A stretch of 64,000 bases of DNA from Fistularia commersonii (GCA_037954325.1 JBBMNZ010000006.1:4246001-4310000), one strand, 5' to 3'; shown: positions 34,491 to 46,800, counted from the stretch's first letter. Program-made: numbers and translations. The notes: generated by a model not told the origin, from the sequence alone.

Positions 34491-35229
34491 TATAATAATA
34501 ATAATAACAAAATGACATTCGGTTTCAATGCAAACAGTCTTGTTGATCTTTCTATTTTGCTAGGGAAGCAGTCTGGAGTTTGTTTCTTTGTGGCAATTCT
34601 CAGGATGGATCCAAAGGCGTTGGTCAGTTAACTTGGATCAGTGATGGGCTTGGTTGGTGTTCATGAATGTATCTCATTACTTTTTTCAGTGGTCCCACTT
34701 TGTCTGCTAACTTTGTCAACCTGAAGGCACACGTGCTGCCCATGGCAGACTATCAGTGCAGACAAACTCTGCTTTCAGTCTCCCTGGTTGTCAGTTTGTC
34801 TTCTTTCTCTTCCAAGTGGACAGGCTGACTTGTTTGTCATGGGAGACCTCCCAGAACAGACCCTAACTGTCTCTGCACTGTCTTGCTGGACTTCGAAAGG
34901 CGCCCCACTCTCTTGCCTGTCTTCATGGTACCGGCCTTGCCTGTTCCTGATTCCCCTGCTTCATCTGCAATCTGCTATTTTTAGTTGTGGTGCTGCAATT
35001 GGGTCTGTACCCCACCTGTTACATTGTTACCCAACTCCTGAATCGCAGTTTGTTGGTGAAAAGAATTTTGCAGAATCTTTAAATTAGCGTCTTTGAAAAC
35101 CCCAACAGTGTTTTGGCACATCAGGCATACAGCCATTGATCGACTTAGATGAAAAAATATTTCCCTTATTTAACATTCACTGTCCACCTTTCTTTTCTGT
35201 GATCCGTTCATTTTTACAGAAGTGTTCAA
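34491..35229. other. unassigned stretch
   Basis: A C/T-rich block at about 34760-35030 has a plus-strand frame (34788-35087) of low-complexity Ser/Leu composition. Nothing recognised. Confidence 0.35.
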
Positions 35230-35419
35230 AGGGCAAAATGAAAAGAGATTTTGAGAGTAATACGCCACACTACAACAAAGGTCAATGTCTATGAGTGCAA
35301 CATCTATTGAGGAACACAATAAATTATGTTTAATTAAAATAAAAATTCAGTTCAGTGGTCCGAATTAAAAAGCCCAACAGGCCTTATATGGCCTGCAAGC
35401 CGTAGTTTGCCCATGCCTG
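35230..35419. mobile_element. hAT-Charlie-like element, right end
   Basis: Ends GGCCTGCAAGCCGTAGTTTG then CCCATGCCTG; its inverse, CAGGCATGGGCAAACTACGG, is the classic Charlie-type hAT terminus. Only the end and a little AT-rich interior remain; no transposase frame and no left end found. Confidence 0.65.
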
Positions 35420-37780
35420 GGCTATACTGGTGATAGGTTTCTCAAACAGAACGTTCTTTAAGTCTGTTATTAAAACAAAGAGAGGCCGTCTCTCTCTCTT
35501 TGAAATTGGAAGATGGCTCCATGGAACAGGAGCGGGTTAACATGTTTGTTTTCATATAAAATGCAGGAAACTAAGAGACTCCTCTGGCTGAATAAAAATG
35601 TATGTTCAATACGAAATGATCAAATCAAACAGAATGTTTCATTTGGTAAATAACAGTGTTTATATTATTTGATTTCTATTTTATTTTCTGTCTGCAGCTT
35701 CATCAATGAAAACCACGCCTTCAACATTCTCATCATGGATACAGCGACAAAACTTGAAACACACCACGCAGGAACATAATAAACCCTTGTGGCAGGAAAA
35801 ACTAATAGGATTTAAGTCACCTAGATAACACCTCAGAGCAGATAAAATACACACCATACCATTTATGAGTGCATGTGAGCTCACTTGTGTGTGTTTAGCT
35901 CCTAGTTTGTCGATCAGGTTATCGCTTATCCTCCTTCTGTTTGGAGGCCCGAGATCAGACAGTTTCATCCAGCGTGTTCAATAAACCACAACATCTCTTG
36001 CCGATAGGGAAGTTTGTAGTTTTTTTTCTCATGATTGGACCACAGAGGGCTCGGGGTAACATTTGGTTGGTGACACCCTGATAGAAGATTGATAAAGTGC
36101 CTACTGTGTAATGAAAGCTCATTGATCAAAAGAGGCAGGGGATCTGGAGAAGGGCCGGATCTGTGGGAACCAGGCTGCCGTCCTGATGGGTCGTCACTTG
36201 TCTGCTTCAAGGAGTTTATTGCTTTACTAGGTCTTGCTCTCTGACCACAAACAAACACACACACACACACACTGGGGTAATAACATCTTGCATTAAGTTA
36301 AATGCCAGATACCAGACTGGCCAGACAAAAAAGCAGAATATATAGGGCCTTTAAGTTTGTACGTCTTTGCAAGAACAGATGAAAGCAGCTTAAACGGGAT
36401 CAAGTGGCACGCTGCTGGCAGAATGGGGCTAATGTTTCAAACACATCACAGAAGCTCTGCAAAACTGACCCCAGTAAAGCGTTTCCTCAGCTGTGGCGCA
36501 CATTCAGCGAAGGATCCGAATATGCATGGTCAGCTGCTCTGACAGTTAATGAGCATCAGAGCACGTGGATGCTTGCAAATGATACGTCATTCTAACGACT
36601 TGGGAAGAAAGGCCAGGCATTTGAGTGGCTTGAATCTGACATGCACTCCTCATCTTCTAGTCTCAACCTTGTTCTTGCTCTTAATTAATTGTCATTCTAC
36701 GGAATCCTCCTGCCTCAGGGCATACAATGACGCAGTAATAAACACCAGAATGTGAATTTGCCAGTATTTTTGGAGAGAAAAACAAGTATAATTGCCATTC
36801 TTTAAAAGACAGATACTGCTTCTTCCTCATTAAAAGTATGAATGGAAATGCAAATATTTCAGAATGGATGAAAATGCAAATATTTCAAATTCAACACGAG
36901 TTAAAACTCTGGACACTCTGGAGATAACTCCTCTGCAACTACAAGGCCCAATTCTCTGTGCGAAACATGAGGCATCAGGTTTCCGCATTTCAACCATGTT
37001 AGGTAAAAAAAACACTACAAAACCATGCTTTGCAGATGTTTCAAAATCAGATCTGAAGCAACTCTGAGAAAATGTACGGTTTGACTGATGAGGATGAAAA
37101 CATGCCTGTGGTACCTCAAGCATTCAGCGGTAAAAAGACACAACATCTGACTTCAGCGGGGATTTAATCACATTTTTAGGTTTAATCACTATCTGATAGA
37201 CATGTCATGTCTGAGAACCGGTGGATTCAGGATTTGGAGGAAAGCCAGAAATGATCGTGTAATTGAATCAGACAAAGTCTAGTCTTGTTAAACATTAGTT
37301 ACGCATTGTATTTGGACTGCAAGGCTGGAACATCTTATCTATTGAAGTGCACTCGACTGGTTTGGAAAGGGATAATTCCTGCACCTGAAAAAGCTGTCTT
37401 GCCTACCCTACTTTTGCTACCCCCTACCCCCGGAGCTCTTCAATACGTAAGCTGTGTTTCCGCTTAGATCAGTGTGAATTTCAAGCAAACGCCTTTGAAA
37501 AATTAAAGGAGTATCAGCCTCATTTACAACATCAACTCTCTTTTCCAACATGAACTCAAGTGAGCATGATTTTTTTGTTCCCTTTTCATTTTAAGGTTCC
37601 CATCAAAGTTTAAAGTTTACTCTAAAATACACGGAAACAGTACCTTTGATTCTTATTTCCTGATCGTTGATCATTTACGCACCTTTTAAAAAGAACTCTC
37701 TGTGCTCTCATATACTAATCATGCAGTTCAAGAACAAATTTATTCACTTTGATAATATGACTCCTTCAGGCGTTGTCATT
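35420..37780. other. unassigned stretch
   Basis: No gene recognised. A short (AC)n is at about 36255-36272. The frames at 35681-35968 and 35965-36270 on the minus strand match no family I know. Confidence 0.35.
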
Positions 37781-37784
37781 ATGG

Positions 37785-38005
37785 AACACTAATGCATATT
37801 AATTGTTATACCGACGATACTCAATTAGGTTTATCAGTGGAGCCAGGGGAAACCAATCATATGGATCAACTTCAAGCGCACCTTTAGGACACCTGCGCTA
37901 AACGGAAGACATTCCACTTGACCTCAAAAACCTCAGAAGCAGATATTCTAGCGATGGGGTCCCTCTGGATCTTCCTGCAGTGGCACCAGGAGGAACCTTG
38001 TACAC
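37785..38005 (+). mobile_element. LINE reverse-transcriptase fragment (motif C region)
   Basis: The plus strand reads NCYTDDTQLGLSVEPGETNH and MDQLQAHL, matching the YADDTQL motif C region of CR1/L2/Rex1-type reverse transcriptases, with the first catalytic-motif residues changed to TDD. A stop follows. Very short relic. Confidence 0.65.
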
Positions 38006-38469
38006 AATCTTTGATCAGAAAAAAAAGCCTGGTGGCTTCCAAATAAAACAAACTTCAAGCACTGCCTTTACCATCCCCAATACTGCATGACACTCCTCGA
38101 CTCCCCTCAAAAAAAAAAAAAAAATAGATGCTGAAAAAAAAAAAAGAAATGGGAGTGTCGGTTTTGAAGATCAAATTATCAGAACTTCAGTTTGGGCTTT
38201 TGGAGTGACCTTCTCTGTGCTCTGCTTCTGCAGCAAATGCTGCTGCCAACATTGTGTAGCAAAACGCTCGCAATAAATTACTTTCACCTGATTTGTAGCT
38301 TTTGATATCCCATCTAACACAAGCTGCAGCTGGACTTATTTGGCTAGCTAAGTCTGGTGCAAGCCAGACTTCCCCTATCACAGATCCAAGACCTGAGCAA
38401 AATCTGGGAAGACCATTTTTTGTAAATGGCCTTATCTCAAATAAACAATTAAGTTACATGAACAGTTGA

Positions 38470-38830
38470 GTGCATCCGTGACTGTGCTCGATGTAAAGTG
38501 CAAGATTGTCCTGAAGTGGTACATGGTTATTGAAGCCAGTCAGTTGTTCAGGAGTCAGAGCCAGTTGGGTACAACAAGTTCTTAAGTTAGTTGTTCCACA
38601 TTTTACAATATTGTTGCTCTGGACGGAGGATAGGAGTGCAAACATGTCCATGTTGGGGTTGGGTGTGGTCCTTGGTAATGGAGGGAGCTCTCCTGTGGAT
38701 TCTGGTAGAGGATCTGCAGAGAAGCCACTGGGATTCTGGTGATCTTCTCTGTAGTCTCCACCACTAGCCATAGGCGTTTGCAGTCCAGAGCAGTGGCATT
38801 GCTGTACAATACAGTGATGCAGCTGGTTAA
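38470..38830 (-). mobile_element. L2-like LINE, C-terminal fragment
   Basis: The minus strand reads NATALDCKRLWLVVETTEKI and TRIPVASLQILY, the post-thumb region of L2-like elements (DRKALQRVVKTAQ...PAIQDLY); frame-shifted pieces of the CGTTNLRT end follow. It probably belongs to the same insertion as 39478-39702, with unrelated sequence between. Confidence 0.6.
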
Positions 38831-39019
38831 GATGCTTCCAACAATGTGGCTGAAGAAGTTGCAGAGGATCTTGGGTGATAGGTGACAACTGTACCAAGAG
38901 TATTTGGAAAGCTTACTGTAAGCTTACCATAAAATTGCCGATTGCAGAGTAACATTGAATGCATATGAAATGCTAACAGAACTTATTTTTGAACAAATAC
39001 CACTGTGGTGAGCCTTCTG

Positions 39020-39400
39020 GTGTCAATTAAGATTTGTTGAATTTTTGCAACTACTTTGTGGCCACCATCACTCAGGATTTTTTTCTGCAGGATTGTTTTT
39101 CAAACACATCCATATATCTTCTTGTCCTTTCTGACTGCCAAGCCCCTTTTGTCGACGCTGCCGCTGTATTTGTGCCAAGTGACTGCAAGGGTACAACAAA
39201 ATGCCAGGTGGTGGGCGTGACCGAGCGGACATCAGATGCACCAGCATTGCAGACACTTTTTAAGTTTAAGTTGACAGATTACACATACAAGAAGCAGAAA
39301 TTGTATCTTGAGCATCTGATGGACCACCCACTATCATTTACAACCATTCTCGGCGTGTCAACGAAAATTCACAAACATCTTGGCATGTTTTAGTCATCAA
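39020..39400. other. unassigned open frame between two LINE fragments
   Basis: The plus-strand frame 39034-39393 (119 codons) has no ATG-linked promoter signs and no family I recognise. It sits between two pieces of an L2-like element, so it may be an inserted repeat. Not called as a gene. Confidence 0.25.
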
Positions 39401-39477
39401 AGACCCATGTTTATCTTATTTATCTTGTTTATCTTTGTCTCATTCTCATCATGAAAAAAAAGGGACATTAACTATAT

Positions 39478-39702
39478 AATTGGACTCTAAACTCCAAGAT
39501 CTCGGACTGAACAGGGGTCGATGAGGTCTTCTTCTTTGTGTTCACCCTCATCTCCTCCGTCTTGTCCGTGTTAAGAGCAAGGTTGTTGTCCTCTCACCAT
39601 GACACCAGACTGGCTGACTCCATCTTGTAGGCCATTACATCCCTACCAATGATGCATCTTATCACTGTGGTGTCATCTGCAAACTCCTGGATGATGTTGT
39701 CC
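39478..39702 (-). mobile_element. L2-like LINE, reverse-transcriptase motif C fragment
   Basis: The minus strand reads IIQEFADDTTVIRCIIGRDV, MAYKMESASLVSW, a stop, and EDNNLALNTDKTEEMRV. FADDTTV and LxLNxxKTxE are the usual catalytic and downstream motifs of L2-type reverse transcriptases. Confidence 0.75.
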
Positions 39703-40630
39703 TGTAGCAAAGTAGGAATTTCACTTTATAGGGAAATTCGTTTCTACACAGTGCATATGAGAATAAACGCTTTGAATCTTGAATTTTGAATTTTGTGGGA
39801 GGTGACAAAGTCATGTGTGAGTAGGGTTTTAGAGGATAGGGCTGGGGAGACATCCCTGAAGAGTGCCCGTATTTCTCATGATGGTGGCTTAAGTCTTATT
39901 ACCTATTCTGACTGACTGGAGTCTGGGAGCAAGCCACAGAGGTTGAGGTGGAGGTGAAGGAAGTGAATCAGGCCAGTGAGCCTGAAACAGGTAACATTGG
40001 GGAAAAAAAATCTAACATCCTTGTATGAGTGCCTCTTGCCAACGTGGCAAGCATGGAATGTGGGTGAAGTCTTCGGCATCCTCGTGTTGAAAACTTTCAT
40101 TCTTCACCCAAACAGTTAAGAAACTATGTCAGGCTCAAAGTATTTCCCTGCGTCCAGGCCTGCGGCAAACAATCTGCGGAGTTGTGTGTGATTGCAGAGG
40201 AGATGAAATTGTTGCATGTTGTGTTTGTTGTGGCTCTGCAATTGCTTGCAAGCAGCACCAGTGAGCTATGGTGGCTGAGTGAAAAAAAAAAGGCCCTTGA
40301 CTGCATTTTTGCCTGACATTTGTTGATAAGCATGATGGAAAGACAAGGTGCGTGGATATATAGCCAGAATCTTCAGCACCAGGATCCGGGATTTGCTTTT
40401 TAAGCTCAGAATGCAAGATGAAGATGAACACAGGGGGGTATTCGCAAGAAAGTTATTGACCGAGAAGAGCTGTCTCTTAATACTTGCCGGATTTGTGTTT
40501 ATGTGACAGACAGCGGTGGGATCCCGAAAGATCTCCAACTAATCCGTTGCCGTGTTCAGAGCATGACGAGAGGGAAGTAGCCGGTACACTCGGCCCAAGG
40601 TAAAAGACGTAATTCCAATTCGAACGAAAC

Positions 40631-40655
40631 TGGTGGTGGTGGTGGTGGTGGTGGG
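40631..40655. repeat. (GGT)n repeat
   Basis: About seven GGT units. Confidence 0.85.
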
Positions 40656-40809
40656 GGAGTAGAGCTTCCTCTCGCCACTTTTCATTTTAATTCAATGTAT
40701 TTTTTTCATTGTCAGGAAAATAAAAAATAATAAAATTGGAGCGAAGTCGAAATCGCGATTTATTGAGATGGGTTTAAGAAACAATTGATTCTTCCAGATC
40801 AAGTGGATC

Positions 40810-41180
40810 TGTCATGTTTAGGGAGGGTGTGCCTGACCCAAATGCAAGGACACTCAGGAGGTAGGGCGTCTTGAGGGGTTTATTTGACAAGGAATACGAA
40901 TGAGAGCTGTGCTGGGGCCAGGTTGTTTCTTGGGGTGTAGCACTGGAGTCTCAGGAACCAGTGAGGAGAGGCAAGACGTAGAATGCGTACACAAGGAAGG
41001 AGCAAGGAACAACCAACAATCTGGCACTGAGGGGCTGGCAGCCGGCTCCCCTTATCCTCCGCTTGACAAGTCGTGATGAGCCGCAGGTGTGCCGGCATCC
41101 CAACTGAAATCATTCACCTGCCCAATCAGGCTCACTGGTGAAGGGAGCTGCACACAAAGCCCTGGCTCCAGATCCAAACA
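40810..41180 (-). mobile_element. probable solo LTR
   Basis: On the minus strand it begins TGTTTGG and ends CATGACA, with AAATAAACCCC (poly(A) signal) about 75 bp before the end. It is flanked by GGATC (40805-40809) and GGATT (41181-41185), a 4-of-5 match for a 5-bp target duplication. The TGACA terminus is like that of the other two LTRs. No internal domain. Confidence 0.5.
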
Positions 41181-41326
41181 GGATTGGCTCTATACTTTTA
41201 AAATTGTTGTTCAGAAACTTCCTTTCTTGAAATCATTTTAAAAAATTGTGTGCAGTCTATCTGTTTTGATTGGTTCTTGGAACCAACCATTGAGACCGTT
41301 CTCCAACGATCCTACTGATTAGAGGG

Positions 41327-43060
41327 CAGAGCTGGCCCTATCCAATGTGGCACCCCAGGCAAGATTTTATACACCTCTCTCCTTCCTTTGCCAATTTTTT
41401 ACAAACATTGACAAAAGAAATCAAATACTATTGTTTCTACAATTATCTTTAGTTCATAAGGTAAAATGTCAACAAATGTACATGCTTACCAAATTACAGA
41501 TCTGTGCAAAAAATCTGAAATGAAATGCTCATACCCTAAACACAAACAAAAAATTCTGTGAATGAGTGAATAAATAATACTGATAGTTATAAATTATAAG
41601 TCACCCCTCCCCCACAAAGAAAAGGCTGGGGGGAGACTTATTTGATATTATCATTTGTAGTAATATTAATTCTGGCATTGCCTTACATTTGAGTCAATGT
41701 GAGTTTTTCCATTTTAAAGGGGTCCCTGGTTATCAAGACTTTATTGTCCTATTTGATCAATATTTGTACAAACTATATAAAAACAATAATAAAATTGCTC
41801 AACATATCTTAGTTTATAAAGTTTATAAAAAACTTTTCACTTGTAGGCCGTCAGTGTTGTTTACTCCGCAATGCTGTCTGGGTAGTGACATCAAGCTCAG
41901 TCGTGACCTGGGTAGTGACCTGGGCTCAGTCCCATTTATTTCAAAACACGGTGGAAAAAATCATCCAAGGAAACCTTCCCATTTGAACCTGAAAGACACA
42001 TAAGTGAGGAGAATGCTGAAGACAGAAGTAAAAATGAGCTTTAAGATTAAGACGAACAGAAACGCAAATAGGTAAGATTCGGCAAAAGTCACTGGTGTGT
42101 GCAGCAACTGCGTTGTTAAGCTAACAGAGAGAGCGTCTGTTGTAAGGCGTTTCACTTTTTATCATTGGCTATTCACTGTAGACTTATAGACCCCTGTGTT
42201 GCCTGCCCGGGTGACTTGCCATCAGCTTCCTGATGTGAACATTGTCATCAGATGCTACTTCTGCTGTACTGGGTTGTTGACATCCTAGCAGGAGAACATC
42301 CAGCGCCTCTTGCCTGTGGTGTTTCTCCGAGTGAGCTTCACTCAATACTTGAAGACTTTTTCTCTCTCCTTGTGAAAGAAAACTGGAGCACAGCATTTGC
42401 CTTTAGAATCCGTTTAAAACTAGCAGTGCCCATGAGCTCTTAGTTTGGCTAAATGCATAAAATGCATCCAAATAGAAGCAAGAAGAACACCGCTGCAGAT
42501 TCTTATAAAGTTGTGTATGACCACAAGCAATTTCCCACTTGTTTCTTCTCTGTGTAGACTCACACCACTTCCTTCGTTTCCCTTGGACTGGAAATTGCAC
42601 CCAAAAGCAGCACAATGTAGCACCATACCGCACTTAGCAAAAGTTAACTATAGTGTGAAACCAAAGTTAAACAAGCAACCTCAATACCCCATCAGCCTAG
42701 CACGTATGCCTGTGGCGGTTCTCAGTCATCCAAATCACGCTGAATTTTTTTCAAAAGGTTTATTCTTGTTGAAATCTGTCGTGGCAACAAGATTTAAATT
42801 TGTTCAGTTCCAGTTGCCACGACAAGAAGATTGTCGGGTTAAAGTTTTGGGTTAAAGTGTTAAAATTGCGATTCAATTTTTAAAGATATAAAAATCATAT
42901 GTGCTATTTTAGCAACATATTCCAGTATGAGACAAACAGTAAAGCCTATTTATGCCAATTAGTCATCTAATGCGGGGCTCCCTTTAAGAGTTATATCTGG
43001 TTCGCTTGGGAGAGGTCACATCACCCTTTGCGTTTGCCTGAATTGCCTAGTTCTAATGGA
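41327..43060 (+). mobile_element. hAT-like MITE, interrupted copy
   Basis: The left half 41327-41717 (GCTGGCCCTATCCAATGTGG, CCCCAGGCAAGATTTTAT, ..., CATTTGAGTCAATG, TTCCATTTTAA) and the right part from 42984 (TTAAGAGTTATATCTGGTTC ... TTTGCCTGAATTGCCTAG) are collinear with the unbroken copy at 48786-49070. The block between is the TTAA element. No coding capacity. Confidence 0.7.
41714..42987 (-). mobile_element. Kolobok/T2-like DNA element with THAP remnant
   Basis: Ends TTAAAGGGGTCCC and, inverted, TTAAAGGGAGCCCC; both fit the TTAAAGGRR ends of the T2/Kolobok group, whose target site is TTAA. TTAA stands at 41714-41717 and 42984-42987. On the minus strand a real ATG (42626) opens MVLHCAAFGCNFQSKGNEGS then GVSLHR, the start of a THAP zinc finger (C-X4-C plus SxHR). 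The rest is frame-shifted; HRQEALDVLLLGCQQPSTAE follows. No DDE catalytic core is visible, so it cannot be autonomous. A shorter relative is at 57701-58864. It carries a separate insertion with inverted arms GTCGTGGCAAC/GTTGCCACGAC (42778-42823). Confidence 0.75.
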
Positions 43061-43840
43061 GGGTATATTTAAGGATGCCAAATTGATCGTCTTTCATGAT
43101 TTAATTTTCCAAATTGCATACATTTTTTAAATTTCCATGCCATGTCACAAACAGTGACGGTCTGAAACCTGCGGACCTCGGGATTTGCCTGCCTTTGGTT
43201 ATTCCGGCCGAACGAGGCAGTCAGTTGTTTTCCTCTGCATTGCAGTCTTCAGACATCCCATTGCACGGAAGGTAATCTATTCTGATTAGGCTTCTTAAAC
43301 ATATGTGAGGGCAGTTGGCAGCATGTCATAGCCCTGATCAAAGACACCAAAATAACCTCAGAACCCATCCTTTAATTATTCAGGAGAAATTAGCTGGTGG
43401 TTGCTAATGGGAAAATGGATAGAGATTTCAACGGGATGAACGCAGCAGCCTTCACCGCCCCAATGCTGCTTCTCCTCTGCCACCACCGCCTTTGTGGTTC
43501 CTCCCTTGGGTTCTTCTTCAATGATGTGAATAAGGATCTTTACCTGATGCCATAATTCCTAATCCCGCCACGGTTGACAGAATGTCAATCGTGGCAATCA
43601 GGGTGAAGTCAGCATAGACTCGTGAAAGGTCCCGCGTCCTCAGGTTCAGATGAACGGTGTGTTGTGGTGGTTATTAGGATTTGATTACCCTTGAAAGATA
43701 ATCCTTCATTTCTCCCACAGTGAGGAAATTGTAACTCTACAAAAGCCAAAGCTCCACATGTAGGGGGGTTACCAGGATAAATGATGATTCAGAATAAACG
43801 TATGTTGTAACTCAAAATTTGATACAATGAGATGAAATTA
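43061..43840. other. non-repetitive block, possible conserved non-coding element
   Basis: Balanced composition, no repeat signature, with words such as CTTTAATTATTCAGG and AAATTAGCTGGTGG; typical look of vertebrate enhancers, but nothing proves conservation from one sequence. Confidence 0.3.
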
Positions 43841-43844
43841 CCTC

Positions 43845-46800
43845 CCTGACCCCACCATGAGCTGCCACCATACCGTGGTGGAGGGGTTTGTACATCCCAG
43901 TGATCTTGCGAGCTTTGTTGTCTGGGGCTTTGTGTTCCTGGAAGGGTCCCCTAAAGCAAACAAGTCCTAGGGGAGGGACCAGACAAAGTGTGGCTCAGAA
44001 GACCTCCCATGAGGAAGACAGTTTTTTCTTGCCCGGACGCATGCAAACAGGGCCCCCCCAGAACAAGGCCTGGGCACGGGGCTCGGTGGCAAATGCCGGG
44101 TGGCTGGGCCTTCACCCATGGGGCTCAGCCGGGCACAACCCGAAGGAACGACATGGGGCCCTTTTCCCCTGGGCTCACCACCCACAGCAAGGGCTAAGGG
44201 GGTCAAGTGCAGTACGAGCAGGGTGGTAGCTGGAGTGGGGGGACCTTGACAGAAGCTGGCTCTTGGAACATGGAACGTTGTAACTCAACACATGGCGGGG
44301 AAGGAGCCCGAGCTGATGTGTGAGGCTGAGAGATCCTGACTAGATATAGTCGGATTCACGAGGCATAGCGTGGGATCTGGAACCGGCCCTCTCAAGAGGG
44401 GCTGGACTCTTCAATTATTCTGGAGTCACCCCCCATGAGGCACTGGGCAGGTGTGGGCATATTGATATCCCCCCATCTCGACGTCTGCACATTGGGGTTC
44501 AACCCTGTGGACAAGACTGTTATGTACCCAACAACAGTTCAGTTTACCCACCCTTCTTGGGATCCCTAGAGGGGCAGCTAGAGAGCGCTCCTACTTTCTC
44601 AACTGGGAAACTTCAACGCTCACGTGGGCACCAATAGAGCAACTTGGAAGGGCGTGAATGGAAAGAATGGCCCCCCTGACCTCAACCCCAGCGTTGTTTT
44701 GTTATTGGATTGCTGTGCTCATCACAGATTGTCCCTAACAAACACCATGTTCAGGAATTAATGTGTCCATATGTGCACTTGGCACCAACACAACTTAGGC
44801 CACAGTTCTTTGACCAACCATGTGGTCACAGCGTAGTGGTCGTATGGACTTGTGGCCACATATCCTGGACACTCAGGTGAAGAGAGGGGTGTAACTGTCA
44901 ACTGATCACCATCTGGTGGTGAGCTGGCTCAAATGGTGGGGAGGATGCCAGTCAGACCTGGCAGACCCAAACGTAGCGTGATGGTCTGTTGGGAATGTCT
45001 AGCAGAGTCCCCTGTCAGAGGGAATTTCAACTCCCATCTCCAGCAGAACTAGAAGCATGTCCCAAGGGAGGTGGAGGACATTGAGTACGGATGGGCCATG
45101 TTCCGTGCTTCCATTGTCAAAGCAGCAGACTGGAGCTGCAGACATAAGGCAGTCGGTGTCACGAGGCGCAGGGGCGGACTCGGGCAGGGGACCACACCTT
45201 CGAGGCAGGAATCAGGGTTGAAGCGCTTTATTTGATAGACAGGCAGGTAGGGTGTCGCTGGAAAGTCCCTGGCCTCGAGACAGAGTTGCACAAGGCTGGG
45301 TCTCACCAGGATGGGCCCCAGGCAGGGTGAAGGCAAGGCAGGATCTCGGACAGGGTCAAGGTCCAAAGGGGGGGCTCTCGCAGGGTAGGGGTCCAGTTGT
45401 GCCAGGGATCTGCAGTGGTCAGGGACAATCCCCCGGCGCCAGGCAGAGCGTGCCACTGCCCTTTATAGGGCTCTTGATTAGCGGCCGCTGCTGCAGCTGG
45501 CGCCGATTACGAATTGAACCCAGCCGTGTCTCCTCTCGGCTGCCAAGAGGAGATACTGACAGTCGGTGCCTGTCAGGGCAGGCAACCCTCAAACCCGCTG
45601 GTGGACTCCAGTGGTGAGGGATGCCGGGGCTCTCTGGCCTGTGGAGCTCAGGAGGCAGCTGACAGATACCGGCGGGCCAAGCTGCATGCGGCTTCGGTGG
45701 TTGCCATGGCAAAAACTTGGGCGTGGGAGGAGTCTGGGGAGACCATGGAGAACAACTTCCGGTGGGTGTTGAGGAGGTTCTGGTCCACCATCCGACGGCT
45801 CAGGAGTGGCAGTGCCGGGCGGTGCTCCGTCAACACTGTGTACATTGGGAGCGGGGCACTGCTGACCCCAATTCGAGACATTATTGATTGGTGGCAGGAA
45901 TCCCAATGAGGAGGCAGAGCTGGGGGATTGGAGTGGACACCTTTTTCCTCGGCTGAAGTTCCTGAAGCACTCATAAAGGTCTCCAGGCCTCCGGGGGTGG
46001 ATGAGGTCCGCCCTGGGTTCCTCAAGGCTCTTAATGCTGTAGGGCTGTCCCAGCTGATATGCCTCTGCCGCATTGCATGTCGCGGACAGTGCCACTGGAC
46101 TGGTAGACAGGGTGGTGATCCCCCTTTTGAAAACATGGGATCGGAGGGTGTGCTCAGACCAAAAGGGATCTCACTCCTCAGCCTCTCTGGTAAGGTCTAT
46201 TCTGCGGGGCTGGAGAAGAGGGTCTGCTTGGTCTTTGAACCTCAGATCCAGGGGGAGCATTGTGGTTTTCATCTTGGTTGTGGAACAGTTGACCAGTTCT
46301 GGGAGTTTGCCCAACTGGTCTACATGTGTTTTGTGGATCTGGAGAAGGCATTTGACGGTGTCCCGCGGGCAACCCTGTGGGGGGCGCTCCAGGAGTATGG
46401 GGTACAGAGCCCCGTCATACAGGCTGTTCGGTCCCTGTATGATTGGTATCAGAGCTTAGTCCGCCCTGCTGGTTGTAAGTTGGACCCAGTTGCACTCCAC
46501 CAGTGCTACCCTTTGTGACCAATTCTGTTCATAACCTTGATTGAGTCCCTGCTTTGAGCAGATGATGTGGTTCTGTTGGCTTCATCAGGCCATGATCTCG
46601 AGCTCTCACTGGAACTGTTCGCAGCCTAGTGTGAAGCGGCCGGGATGAGGGATCAGGACTTCCTAATCTGAGACCACAGTGCTCAACCGGAAATGGGTGG
46701 AATGCCCACTCCGGGTTGGCAAAGAGGTTGTGTCCCAAGTTGAGGAGTTCAAGTATCTCTGGGTCTTGTTCACTAGTGAGGGAAGGATGGAGCAGAAAAT

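Noticed and set aside
39034..39393. A 119-codon plus-strand frame as a host exon
   Set aside because: No recognisable domain, no clear splice sites, and it lies between two fragments of one LINE.
42420..42626. A host THAP-domain gene
   Set aside because: The THAP start is followed by frameshifts, a second copy exists at 57.9 kb, and both lie within TTAA-bordered elements.
45589..46518. Overlapping long frames on both strands
   Set aside because: The plus-strand frame is LINE reverse transcriptase and the minus-strand frames are its shadows in GC-rich sequence.
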